Shown here: positions 47,912 through 59,000 of the stretch, piece after piece
Layout: each line of letters begins with the position of its first letter
Numbering within the stretch: position 1 is the first letter of the stretch
Assembly (NCBI GenBank): GCA_019054805.1
Contig: JAHQIY010000001.1
Coordinates: forward strand, 8,694,501 to 8,758,500
Reading direction: 5' to 3'
DNA length: 64,000 bases
From: Brachionus manjavacas
Lineage: Eukaryota; Rotifera; Eurotatoria; Ploima; Brachionidae
Made by a program: the position numbers and the translations under genes
Notes under the pieces: generated by a model
What the model was told of the DNA's origin: nothing
What the model saw: only the letters and a program-made list of their open reading frames with translations
The model's database searches: none

Positions 47912-48639
47912 GCTGCTGAATGATATTTTTAAAAATCTAAAATACTATTATTACTTTGAAAAGAACTTAAAAAAATTTCTAAAAAAACTTTTAAAATATT
48001 TAATAACTATAAAATTTACTTTAAAAAAATACCTCTTTAGGTTTTCTCCAATGATGTAATTTTTACGCTCTCTACTTATCTTTCGAATAACTCATAGTTA
48101 AGTAACATGTTTTGTGGGCTAAATAGACTAAAATTTGATTTTTTTTCCAAAGTTTATCTTAATGAGAAGAAGTTCAGATAAAAATGACTCAAACGAAAAT
48201 TTTTTTTTAAACTACATTCCTGATATTGCTAAATTTGCTACGCATCCTTTATTTATATATATTTCTAAGTTTAGCTTTATTCCGTTAAAAAAATATTTAA
48301 ATTTAAATTTTGTCTTAAAGTATTGGTTTTAAATTTTTTGAACCAGTTTTATCTTTTATGTTAAGAAGAGTATTTCAGGCGTTTTTAATAGATCTGCTCT
48401 TTTAATAAAGATTTATGTCTTCAATTTCTAATTCTAAATTTTTCTTCATTTGAATCGTCCTCCTGGGGACAGATTATTTTGATTTGGTTTTTTGTGCAGA
48501 AATATTTCGCAGATTGTTCACCAAATTAGGAGTTTAAATAATTTAAGAATCTGTTTGGGGTCCAAAATTTCAATAATTGATTTTGTTGGAATCTGGCTTT
48601 TATTTTGATAAGTTTTCCTTACATTCTGATCATTATCAA
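47912..48639. other. AT-rich intergenic DNA
   Basis: No gene supported. A 65-codon frame at 48135-48332 is AT-driven (Phe/Lys/Asn) and not convincing. From about 48440 the composition rises toward the relic below. Confidence 0.4.
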
Positions 48640-48830
48640 TTGGTTCAAATTCATGGTTTAATTCAATTTCGTCTTGTCATGTCTTGTTCTATATAAAGTT
48701 CACTATTGTCCAATTTTTCCCTCTCCAGAGATTTTTGTTTTTCTGGCTATCGAGCATTTTTGAGTCAAGTTTCCTTTTTGTTGATACCTTTTTGTCTTAA
48801 GTCCTAAACTGGACATTTCGTTGACCCTAT
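48640..48830 (-). pseudogene. Second, more decayed copy of the gag-like zinc-knuckle relic
   Basis: The minus strand at about 48745-48775 reads KGNLTQKCSIARKTK, matching KGHLTQKCSIAEKLK of the relic at 10081-10268. The DNA match extends upstream (cgaaatgtccagttt-like). The first two Cys and the His of the knuckle are lost and stops follow. It shows that this protein belongs to a dispersed element. Confidence 0.5.
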
Positions 48831-49247
48831 GTTGTGTCTTTGTAATACATCCTACGTATCACTTGATCATCAGCTTCTCAACTGATGCGCAATGATAAGT
48901 AAGAATTAATATATTTATCACGTATCTCAGAAGATAGACGCTTCTAGATGCTGATTTAAACATTAATATAATAGCTCACATCTTTTCTTAATTATAAGCC
49001 CGTGCTCTTGACACGAACTCATGGGTTTAAATGTAATAGTAAATTTTGATAAAACGTGAATATCAAAATAAACTGATCAATTAGTAAATCTTGAAAAAAT
49101 ATTCATTTTTTCTTATTATCAAATTTTACCAAGTAAGTTTTGATATTTACTGATGCAACCGTAAATATAAAAAAAAATACTTGCTATAGTTAAAAACTAA
49201 ATTTACTTTTCAGGAAATTTTGATATAAATATTTCTTAATTAAAATT
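48831..49247. other. AT-rich intergenic DNA
   Basis: No supported feature. Confidence 0.4.
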
Positions 49248-49421
49248 ATGCAAAAAAAATTAGACAAAATAATCAATGAAATGTCAATTGGTGGTGGTCA
49301 AGGAATGGTAAGATGCAATTGTACATCTCAATGTATTACAGATCGATGTGGTTGTAGAAAATCGAACCTCTTGTGTAATTCTAGATGTCATGGACCAAAT
49401 ACAATTTGTTCCAATAAATAA
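49248..49421 (+). CDS. Small CXC-type Cys-rich ORF, likely tail of a transposon integrase
   Basis: 57 codons from ATG to TAA. The C-terminal half is Cys-dense: GGGQGMVRCNCTSQC, ITDRCGCRKSNLLCNSRCHG and TICSNK. The spacing (CxC, then C.T.RC.C, then LCN..CH) resembles the Cys-rich tail found at the end of integrase-type proteins of some animal DNA transposons (the kind annotated as KRBA2/SCAND3-like). A TTTTCAG lies 36 bases upstream, so this may be the last exon of something larger, but the upstream 400 bp shows no partner. More likely a fragment left from an insertion than a real small gene. Confidence 0.5.
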   Translation: MQKKLDKIINEMSIGGGQGMVRCNCTSQCITDRCGCRKSNLLCNSRCHGPNTICSNK

Positions 49422-50052
49422 ACTTTTTATCAATATTTATGCTTTATTTCATTTATTTCAGATTATAACTATACTTATCTTTTTAATTTCAGTTAATTAC
49501 GAGAAAAATAGAAAAAACAAAAAAAACAAAGGAAAAATTGATAATTTTATTTATTTCAAAATTAACGTATAGTAACGTTATTATAGATATTTACGTATTA
49601 TCAATAAAAACGATAACATAAATAATGATTCCATTCTCAGTGCTAGAAAGATATATTTTAGTTATTACACTACTTATATAAATTGTTAGAGCTCAACAAT
49701 TATTTTATAAAAAAAAATATATCATTTATTACATTTATATTTATCTTTTCTTAAATTTCTTTTATTTTATCTTTTTTTTTTAATTTATTTTTATTTTTTT
49801 TTAATTCGGTACAGAAAAACAAATAAATAAATTATTGAATAAACTATTCAAAAGTTTACTTGTTTTATCATTCATTAATCCGCCTTACATCTTTCTTTGT
49901 CACAAAAGTAAAATTTTTGCGTCAGTTTATGTCTTCTTAATTGCTATAACTTTAGTCTTTTTGTCACTCGAATTATATGCCTTCAAACAAATTTTTAAAT
50001 GCAAAAAAATCAACAAAAAAAACTACACCGGCAACCAACGTCAATGTCCCAT
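49422..50052. other. Intergenic with half of a retroposon tail at 49805-49830
   Basis: ttcggtacagaaaaacaaat and aaataa match the tail half of the family seen at 5151-5195 and 58589-58635; the stem-loop half is absent. No gene otherwise. Confidence 0.4.
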
Positions 50053-52059
50053 CTACTGAAACTTCAATCGACGGGAGCTTCGTCGTGGACTCGATCTTTT
50101 TTGATTTTCTAAATTTTGACTTTTTTTGCTCACTTTTTTCTTCTTGATCTTGGAATACTTTTTCTTAATGTTGGTGGTCAACTTTTGGGACAAACTCTTG
50201 GCACTGTGTCCCTTTTTCTTGGCGTCATTTAGCCAATGCTCAGGATAGTCATAAATCGAGCTTTCGTTCTTAAGCTGAAGGATGTCTTTGACCCTGCCCG
50301 CTCTAGTATCACTCACCTGAGTCGAATACTTGCTCAAGTACTCGACTTGCCTGTGAAACAAAGCCTGATTCAGCTGAAAATATTGCTTTTTATACTTTTC
50401 TCGCTTGACCACCATATAGCTCAAGTTTCTGACTCTTTCCAAGTCTTGTCTCAAGTTTATGAACATTTTCACCTGGGAGATCAGCTTTCTTTCGTTCCTA
50501 TTTATCAAATCCTGCTCGTTTCTGTGCATCATCAGCGGCTTGTTCTGCACCGGTATGAGCTGATTGTTCGGCTCGGATATGGTCGACGCATTGAACCGTC
50601 TCTTCAGCTTCCAATAGTTGAACACCAGCTGCAGATGCAGCTGGTTGTTGACCGAGAGCAGCTTTTTGGTCAAATCCAAGTCCACATTTTTGTAGAATTC
50701 AAAATTTAAGCTTTGTATTTGTTTGATTATTTCTATTTTGCGCTCATTTTCGCTCATTCTGGACAACTTTTGCAAAAACTTTTCCTGACCAATGTCCAAT
50801 GATTCATTTGAAGCATTGCTGACTATTTCCTCGCTGCTCTGACTCTCGCAGCTTTCGTTCTCCTCCGCTTCCTCTTCATGTCTTGTCTTGTTCTCTTGGC
50901 GCCACTTGGTATGCTTCAAGCAGTACGACCTGAACTCAACATCATCTTCGTTTTCCTTGCCAGCAATTGTCTGCATGCTCAAATTGTGCTTGAACGCACA
51001 TGTCACATGAAAAGCCAAATGGCACTTTTTTTCCGAACACTGGATGCAGCATCCGCGCTTTTCCTTGCACAGCGAGCACACCAGCTGCCACCGGTAGGCC
51101 GCAATCTGGCCCAGGTTCACAATCGGCTCCATTTTGTCCGGATTGCCGAAGCCGGTCTCCGGTATCCAAAGAGCGCAGCTCACATGTGCCCAATGGCGAC
51201 AATTTTTGCTCGCCTTCATAGCTCCATTAGTATTTGGACAAAGGACGCACTCGGGCCTGAACTGGGAGCCTCCGTATGTGCACGGCGCACACAGCCAGTT
51301 GCCTTTGGGTATTTTTTCTATTCCATAGCAAGCCTGGTGCACGCACATGTTGCATCCGTCACAAAAGACCATTTCGTTGTTGTCCTCGGAGTCTGGCGAG
51401 TGGCACACATCGCACACAATGTCCTCGTCGTATTCAATGCTGTAGCTTTGAAGTTTTTCAATGGCCGTTTTCAGACCGTGATGAGATTGTAGTTCAAAAT
51501 TTTCGATCAGTCTCTCGAAAGTGATGCGGTTTATTTTGACCTGGCCCGCCAACTCCATCTCCAGATTGACCCTGTTCAGCCAATTGACGTCCATTTGGTC
51601 GCAGTCGTACTTGCAAATTGACAGGTTGGAAGTCATGCGGTCTTTGATGCTGTCACTGGTGTACAGGCCATGGGTGATGTAGGCCTCGTGCATCTGGCTC
51701 TTGTAATTTTTGTCATTGGCCGGACACAAGTACTTTTTGGGCAGTTTTACGCATGGCTTTGCTACATGGTTAGATGTGTCCACTAGGGCTTGTTCGAATT
51801 GGTCGGCAAAATGCGAATAGTTGGGAATATTTAGGCTTTCGGGCTTGACGGGCACTTGGACACCTTTTTCCCAGTCGAGCCGCCACGGATCCCTGATAAT
51901 CCAGTAGTTGTCTTCGTCTAGAGATTCTGTGTCTGGCAGCTTCATGGCAGTGATAAAGTCGGTCCGGTACAGCTCGGCTGGTTTGTGCTGCCGTTGAAAC
52001 CGCGACGAAGACGATGACTTGAACAAAGTACCAAGCTTGTTTCCTTTATTTGACTTCAT
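50053..52059 (-). CDS. JADE-family PHD finger protein (HBO1 histone acetyltransferase scaffold)
   Basis: Single intronless frame of 668 aa, starting at the ATG of MKSNKGNKLGTLFK; six further codons upstream lead only to a TTG and then a stop. JADE proteins scaffold the HBO1 complex that acetylates histone H4 (and H3). Order of parts: EPL1-like N-terminus (about 30-210) with ELYRTDFITAMKLPD and DPWRLDWEKGVQVPV; PHD1 (about 212-262) with CDVC, EMVFCDGCNMCVHQACYG and WLCAPC; extended PHD2 (about 270-385) with CVLCPNTNGAMK, WAHVSCALWIPE, CSLC, 'HLAFHVTCAF' and 'YCLKH'. After an acidic Ser-rich linker there is a helical region and a basic tail (RRSSRRLKFQ). Human JADE1 is 842 aa; the C-terminal part is shorter here. 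JADE genes usually have many introns; none is visible. Confidence 0.93.
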   Translation of the reverse strand: MKSNKGNKLGTLFKSSSSSRFQRQHKPAELYRTDFITAMKLPDTESLDEDNYWIIRDPWRLDWEKGVQVPVKPESLNIPNYSHFADQFEQALVDTSNHVAKPCVKLPKKYLCPANDKNYKSQMHEAYITHGLYTSDSIKDRMTSNLSICKYDCDQMDVNWLNRVNLEMELAGQVKINRITFERLIENFELQSHHGLKTAIEKLQSYSIEYDEDIVCDVCHSPDSEDNNEMVFCDGCNMCVHQACYGIEKIPKGNWLCAPCTYGGSQFRPECVLCPNTNGAMKASKNCRHWAHVSCALWIPETGFGNPDKMEPIVNLGQIAAYRWQLVCSLCKEKRGCCIQCSEKKCHLAFHVTCAFKHNLSMQTIAGKENEDDVEFRSYCLKHTKWRQENKTRHEEEAEENESCESQSSEEIVSNASNESLDIGQEKFLQKLSRMSENERKIEIIKQIQSLNFEFYKNVDLDLTKKLLSVNNQLHLQLVFNYWKLKRRFNASTISEPNNQLIPVQNKPLMMHRNEQDLINRNERKLISQVKMFINLRQDLERVRNLSYMVVKREKYKKQYFQLNQALFHRQVEYLSKYSTQVSDTRAGRVKDILQLKNESSIYDYPEHWLNDAKKKGHSAKSLSQKLTTNIKKKYSKIKKKKVSKKSQNLENQKRSSPRRSSRRLKFQ

Positions 52060-52589
52060 GCTTAGGGATCTCTCCAATTTTTACAATAGTCTAATCAATT
52101 TTACTACAATAACACACAAATATTATAATTTAAATTATAATTTTAGATTTTTTTTAAATTTTCAAGCAAAATTAAACTTAACAAAGCATAGTTTTATATA
52201 ATAAGCTTTAAAACAATGAAAAGCTTCAATGCAGTGACTGTTCTTCGCATTTTCGAGCACTTTTTGACCAGAACATAGCTTTTTTTGACATTTGATTATT
52301 CCAATTTGGAGCCACTTCAAATTTGAAAGACGACTTTTAAAGAAAAGTTTGAGGGGTACTGTGAATCAAAAGAGTTTATAAATTTACATTCAAATTAAAT
52401 TAACTAATCACCTAAATACAAACGCAAAAGCTCTACAATGTTAATTTCAAACTCATGAAAGTGGCTGAACTTTTTGAATATTTCACACAAGTTGACTCAG
52501 CTAATACATTGAGTGTCTCGGCTCATACAATTTACGGAATCAATTTGAAGCTTTTAGAAAAAAATTATTGATATGTTCTATAATTTTTC
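52060..52589. other. JADE upstream region
   Basis: AT-rich; no promoter element can be singled out. No gene. Confidence 0.4.
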
Positions 52590-52902
52590 CAGACTTGTTT
52601 ATAAGTCACAATTTTAAGTCAAAGTTATGACTTGAGTTAAATTTTTTTTTTAAAGTTCGGTCAAATATACGGAAAATAAGATAAAATATAAAAAAAAAGT
52701 TTTTTTATTTAAATATTTTATTAAAAAAGGCACATAATATTAAATCTTAAATATTTATCAATAAAAACTAATTATTTAAAAAAAAAGCCCATAAGAATGA
52801 AAAAATAAATTAGATAAGAATTTAAAAAAGGACTAATTTCAAAGCAAAAAAACTAGCAAATGGAAAAATTGACTTAAGACTTGTGACTTATAAACAAGTC
52901 TG
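52590..52902. mobile_element. hAT-type MITE of a second family
   Basis: Begins CAGACTTGTTTATAAGTCAC and ends GTGACTTATAAACAAGTCTG, a perfect 20-bp terminal inverted repeat, with more similarity inward (taagtcaa / ttgacttaag). Flanks aatttttc (52582-52589) and attttttc (52903-52910) match 7/8, an 8-bp duplication. 313 bp with no coding sequence. The termini fit the hAT pattern (CAGAC..GTCTG) but differ from the TAGTGTTGG family. Confidence 0.85.
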
Positions 52903-53831
52903 ATTTTTTCTACTTAATAAAAATAATAATTTGAATCAGCTAACGAAAGAGAACTTTCCGAAGACTTCTTAGATAAAATTTAAAATATTTTCCGTTACCC
53001 AATTAGAGATTTCAAGAGTTAAAATTAATGATTCTGTGATATTCAGTACAAATTGATAAAAAGAACAGAAAAAAATGTAGAAAAAATTGGGTTACTTTTT
53101 TTCTAAATGTTTAAACTTGGTTCTGTAAATGCAACATAGTGCAACATGATAAATTTGCAGAGTATAGCAGAAATTAAGTTTCAATATGATCAAGCAAAGT
53201 ACATTTTGTAGAGATTAGGAAATTCGAAACAATTAGGAAATTTTCAAGTCAGTTATATTTTTATGAATTTTTAAAATTCTTTAATGATTTATTTTTGAAG
53301 GGTTTCGGATAAATTTTACTTAAATAATCTTCACAGATTTTTTAGAGACAATTAATCTAAATTTTTTTTTTTACTTACATTAAATTAAGACCTAGTCAAA
53401 TCAGAATTTTAATAGTAACAATTGCCCTGGTGTCAATTCCTAAATTTATCAAATTCATTTAGTAAAAACTTTACGACTATTTTATATCGACGATGCCCAA
53501 TATTAATGAGACGTAATATTAAATTTAATAGCTTAATTTTGTTAATTGTGTAATCAAGATAGAATTTAAACTTAGTGAGATAAGCCCTTAAATTTGGTAT
53601 AAAATCTAAATATAAAAAAATTTAATCACTTACCTAAATTATTTTTAATAAACTTATCAAGTTTTCAAAGCACTAAACATAATAAGTTGTTCGAATAAAA
53701 CAAGAAATAATGTTTAAATACTTTCATTAAGTATCTTTTTCAATTTATTCTTCAAAATTTAAAACATCTATAACCTATTCAAATGCTTTTAATTAATTAA
53801 TTTTTTAAAGATAAAGATAAATAAATTCAAT
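52903..53831. other. AT-rich intergenic DNA
   Basis: No supported feature. Confidence 0.4.
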
Positions 53832-53903
53832 TCCCATATGGTCTAGTGGTTAGGATTCATGCCTTTCACGCAGGCGACCCGGGTTCAATTCCATAGCCCC
53901 TAT
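53832..53903 (+). tRNA. tRNA-Glu(TTC)-like sequence, degenerate (SINE head or pseudogene)
   Basis: The first half is a near-perfect animal tRNA-Glu: tcccatatggtctagtggtt with intact A box, then the anticodon arm with TTC at about 53864-53866, then gcgacccgggttcaattcc with a B box. The 3' half fails: the T stem pairs only partly, the 3' acceptor strand (tagcccc) does not pair with tcccata, and the anticodon stem has an A/G mismatch. A working tRNA is unlikely. Both internal promoter boxes survive, as in tRNA-derived SINEs. Confidence 0.6.
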
Positions 53904-54075
53904 TTAAAGTCTCTCATCCAGATACATGCTATCATCTTACTTGAACTGCATCAATGTTCTTATTCACATTAAAAAGCAGTCGCTAGGTAGTAGATCATTC
54001 GTTTAGTGCATAAAGGTCACCTTGAAGCTTCACCGATTCATCTTTGTCCTTGATTGTACAAATAATTTTATTAAA
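53832..54075 (+). mobile_element. Possible tRNA-Glu-derived SINE
   Basis: The tRNA-like head is followed by about 170 bp of clearly higher GC than the surroundings (for example cagtcgctaggtagtagatc and aggtcaccttgaagcttcac), ending near ttgtccttgattgtacaaat and an AT-rich tail. That is the build of a SINE: Pol III head, body, tail. Only one copy is in the window, so the claim cannot be confirmed here. Confidence 0.45.
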
Positions 54076-56060
54076 TTCAATAGCACTTCCAACATATGAT
54101 TGATGAATATTACGAAAAAAGAGGGTCTAATACATTGATTTTCTAGAAAAAATTCGAAATTCTAATTTTTAGGTAAAATTTTTTCCTCCAAACAATTCTT
54201 AGTCATGTTTTCTATATAATTGAGATTGCGTAGATTTCCAAAAATCTACTGATTTAAAAGAGTTGAGCCCCTCTCTTATTTTTTTAGAGACTTGACAACG
54301 CCACTGAGTAAAAACATTTTGAAATTTTAGACTTGAACTATACTCAATCAAATAAATTATACTTTTTTTCCATGAAAAGATTATTAAAAAAACAAAATAA
54401 AGGATACAAAAATCGTTTCTCATTACCTTAAACGATTCAAATTAAAAATTATTACTAATTTCAAATTGTATTTGATTTAGGTATTTTATTATCATATGTA
54501 TGTTTCTCATAAAATTTTTCTCAAAACAAATATTTGAAATAAAAATAAAGGCTTTTTAAAATTAAGATCGTTATTTATCTAGAATAAATTGCACATCAAT
54601 ATATTTAAGATTTAAATTTTTAATTAACTTTATCAGTTTTTTGAATAGTTATCTGAAAATTTAAAAGTCAATTAATTATTAAATTTACTTTTTTTAATAG
54701 CATACTTAATTTGGAAAAAAATAGGGCAGTAAAACGTTTTATGACAAATCTTTTTCATCCTTAATTAAAAATTAAAAAGAAATAATTAAAGTAGTGTATT
54801 ATTAAAGTATTATTTTTAAAAATTTTATCCTTGATTTAGGTAGTTAAAACCTTTAAAAAAATCTTCTTTTTGGTTGGAGGTTTTTTTTTGAATTTTTTAT
54901 TAATTTCTAAATATTTTTTTACAGGTATGAAATGAAATAAAACGTGACTCAAATTTTAAAAACAACATTTTATTTTTTCTAATTGCTAAAGAATGCTTTT
55001 CGTTCAATTCAATTAAATTAAAATTTTCACTTTATTCTTTAAAACTATTTCCCTTGCTTTTTTATATTAATGAAACTTCTCATTCTTTGAAGTTATTTTA
55101 TTTTCAAAAGATTAGACATTTTTTTTCAAGTTTAAAAATTCGGTAATTAAAAATCGAATTAATGAACTAGCCGTGTTTTATAATTTATGATTCAAAATGA
55201 ATTTAAATATAATTTTCTAATTTGATATTTAAGGTTAATTGCATAAAAACTAATCGAAATTATGTTAAAAATAGGTTTTTTACCTTAAATTGCCTTTGTT
55301 TATTCTTTTTTTATTTTTTTTGTAATTAAAAATATTTGGTTTAATCAATTTAAGGGACATTACATGAAAGATTAATAAAAAGAATAACTTATTAATGAAT
55401 ATATATTTTTTTTGTTTAAATCCATAACAGAAAATTCCATTAACTACATGATTTTTAATTCATGTCATTTTTTTGATATTTTTCAAATATTTTAACACAA
55501 TAGGTAAATTGAAAATTAAAAATTCTCATCGTCAGCAAAATTTGTAAAATTTTTAAGAGTTTTTTCTCGAATATTATCATTTTTCTATTTTGGAAATTTA
55601 TCAATTAATTAATTTAATTTATTTTTGAGGTAGCTTAATGAATAATTGCCAAAAATTATTTTAAAAATCAAGCTTGTTCAGCCGAAATCCTTTGCATGAA
55701 ATATTTTGCGTCACATATTCTTAGAAAATTAAATTATTCACTAGCGGTAAAATAAAATAAACAGCATAACTTTTTTGTTGCTATTTAGAATTGATCCTAA
55801 GTGAAATTTTGCCAATTTCTTTGAAATATTTTAGTTAAATTTTTGTTTTTAAATTTTCCTTCAAAAATCAGTTTTATGCATTTTTTTTTTCAGCAATTGA
55901 GCTCTCATAGCGACATTCTAAATAATAAAGTAGTTAAGAAAATTAACGATTATAGAATTCATAATCAAATATTATTTAATATGTTGTTTCTTACCTGACT
56001 GTAATTTTAAACCTCAAATTTTTAGTCTTTGGCCTAGATCAGTAAATATTTCCTGATCGA
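54076..56060. other. AT-rich intergenic DNA upstream of the P4-ATPase
   Basis: About 2 kb with no gene, repeat pair or RNA seen. A minus-strand frame at 54199-54423 is not convincing. Confidence 0.4.
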
Positions 56061-59000
56061 ATGAGACTTGAAAAGATACGAGATAAAATAGTCGACTCGA
56101 TTGACACTTTTATTCAAAATCATGTTTTTTTAAGAAAGTTACTAATTAAAGCGGTAATGTTATTTTCAAATAATTTGTCTTTTGGATTAATAAAAATTCT
56201 AGAGAATCCGTGACACTCGAGAAAAATTTTCAAAACTTCGAACGATTTTTATAAGTCATGAACGACCCGCTGAGCATACTGGAGAAGATCCACTCAAATA
56301 TTCTGATAACAGAATAGTTACCTCAAAAGTATTTTTAACTTAATTAATTTTATGTTATTAATTTTTAATTTAAAAATTTATTTATTAGTATACTTTATTA
56401 AATTTTATTCCAAAAAATCTATTCGAACAATTTAGACGCATCGCAAATTTTTACTTTCTACTTAATATTTTAATCTTGGTAAGTTTTATCAGGTCACCTT
56501 GATCAATAATTCAAAAAGTCAATTGAATTATGATTTTTTTAGCTATTAAACAATAAAATTCATTAAAAATTTTGTATTAATCTAAGTTTTTCATTCCTGA
56601 TCCTCCAACAAATCCTTATGCTTCGATGGTTCCTCTTGCTATTGTCATAAGTGTTACTGCATTAAAACAGGTAAATTAACTTTTATTTTCTTTCCTAAAT
56701 TTAAAATAAAAATTTGATAAAGGCTTATGAAGATGTGCTCAGACATAAGTCCGATTGGGAAATCAATTCAAAAAGAGTTAAAATTTTAAAAAATGGAAAA
56801 ATTCAATCTATTAAAAGTCAAGACATAAAATGTGGCGACATAGTTGAGGTAAAACTGGACGAAGAGTTTCCCTGTGATCTAGTATTGTTGTATTCGTTGT
56901 CAGATACAAATACTTGTTATATAAAAACAGCGAATTTAGACGGAGAAACAAACTTAAAATTACGATCAGTTCCGTTCAAATTTCCACACTTGAATGGTCT
57001 GGAAGATTTGGCCCAGTTAAAGGGAACTCTAATTATTGAAAAACCAAATAGACGCTTGTATGAGTTCAAAGGAAAGCTGGTCCATGAAAAAAAAGAATAG
57101 TAATAAATTTTTTTTTTTAAGAAAAACAAATTTAAAATATTATATTAAGCTTAATAAGCAATGAAAATATTCTTCTTCGAGGTACCTCACTTAAAATAGT
57201 TCCAGTAATCTACGGCTGTGCAATTTACACTGGCCAGGATTCAAAAATGATGCTCAATTCAAAATTTAAATCGAACAAATTGTCATGTGTTGAAAAACGA
57301 CTAAATTATTTTGTGATTGTTTATATTATTATTTTATTGGCATTATCACTGTTATGTCTTGTAGGCTCTCTTTTATATGATCATGTATATACAACACATT
57401 GGTACATCAGAGATTCAGCTCCAGAAAACTTTAAAAATAACAAATCTTTATACGATTTTATTGTATTTATGTATTTTACAAATCTTAATTATATCATTCC
57501 GCTATCACTTTATGTTACCATGGGTAATTTATAGCGATTTCGTTTTAATTTTAAATTTTTCTAATGGTTTTATTTACTAGAACTAATTCGATTTGTTGGA
57601 TCAAGCTTTTTTGAATGGGATGTTAAGTAATTATTATTTTATATTTCTTTTTTTTGTTTAAATTCAATAGTTAAACTGATTTAGAATAAATAAATACAGG
57701 TGTAATATCTAATGAATTTGTAAATTAAACAATCAAAACTTTTAATTGTATAATTTACAAATTTTAACAATTTAAAATTTCAATACTAAAGTTAAGTAGT
57801 AGTAGTAGTAGTAGTAGTAGTTCTTGCTGCGACACCTAACATGTAGATTGTCTAAGCCCATCACCGCCAATTGGCCGTGTAGAGCTGTAGCAGCCGATTC
57901 CATTGAACTTATCTAAAGCCATTTTAAAATTAGCGGTTGACTTGGATTTCATCACGTTTTCTGGCAACCTATTCCAATACGGAACTACTCTGTTTGAGAA
58001 AAATACATGTTTGGAATTTACTGCAGCCGCAAAATCGTTTCTAATTTTAGCTGGGAAACTTTCTCTCTGGACTCTGATGCTATTTCCTCTTAACGCCCCG
58101 GCTGGTCCCTTGTTTTCTGATTTATTCACTAGATTCTTGACCAAGCTTACCTTTTCTATTCCATTCACTAGTTTAAGATAAAAAAAATTATTTTTTATTT
58201 GTTTGTTCTCGAATTTTTTTATATATTCAATATTAAATATTTAGTATTTAATATTGTTAGCATGACCAGGAAAAAATTAAATAAATTTTGATAATAACGA
58301 ACTATTTTTTTTTTTAAATTATCTATAAAATCAAATTTTTTTAATGTGATCTTGAATTAGGTAATTTTATACCTCTCTCATCCTCATAAAACCTACCACA
58401 TCCAGAACATTCTTTAGGGTCTTGAGTGCCTTGACATCATTGCGCAAAACCTAAGTCACATAAAACTTTCTTAACTATACACAAAAAAAACGGGTCTGAT
58501 CGAATTAGTAACAAAACAGTGAAGACCCAAGATTTTACTGACTCGCTATATCCAGATACCTTGCTTTATTTTAAAAAATTTTGTTTTTAATCTGAAGAAG
58601 CTTTAGCTTGAATCAGATTAACAAATAAATAAAAATCAGATATAATCAGATAAACAACCGCTAGTTTCGAGGCGGCTTTGTATGCAGATTCAACAAAATT
58701 GACTGATAAAGCACTAAATTGTTAGGATATCGCATCAAGAACTATCACAGCTATTTCTCTTTCTATTGTGTATATAATTTTGTAAAAAATATTGTTAAAA
58801 AAATTAGCATTTTGTGAAAATAATTTTTAGCATTACGGTAAATTTATTTATTAATCAATTCTTTTAATTCAATTTTTTTGCCTATAGTGATCACTTACGT
58901 AGACAGAATTCTGTGTCTCTAAATTTTTTTTTTGGTTTCACAACACTTTTTTATATCATCAATGGCTTACAACTTCAGGCATATCGTTGATATTTAAAAC

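Noticed and set aside
48135-48332. 65-codon plus-strand frame
   Set aside because: Dominated by Phe, Lys, Asn, Leu and Ile, as random AT-rich DNA gives; no start context or partner exon.
50878-51492. 204-codon plus-strand open frame and several overlapping ones
   Set aside because: All are antisense shadows of the JADE gene, whose PHD zinc ligands are intact on the minus strand.
53832-53903. Functional tRNA-Glu gene
   Set aside because: The 3' acceptor strand and T stem do not pair, so it is called a degenerate tRNA-like sequence instead.
54199-54423. 74-codon minus-strand frame
   Set aside because: AT-driven residue content, no homology I can see, no splice partner.
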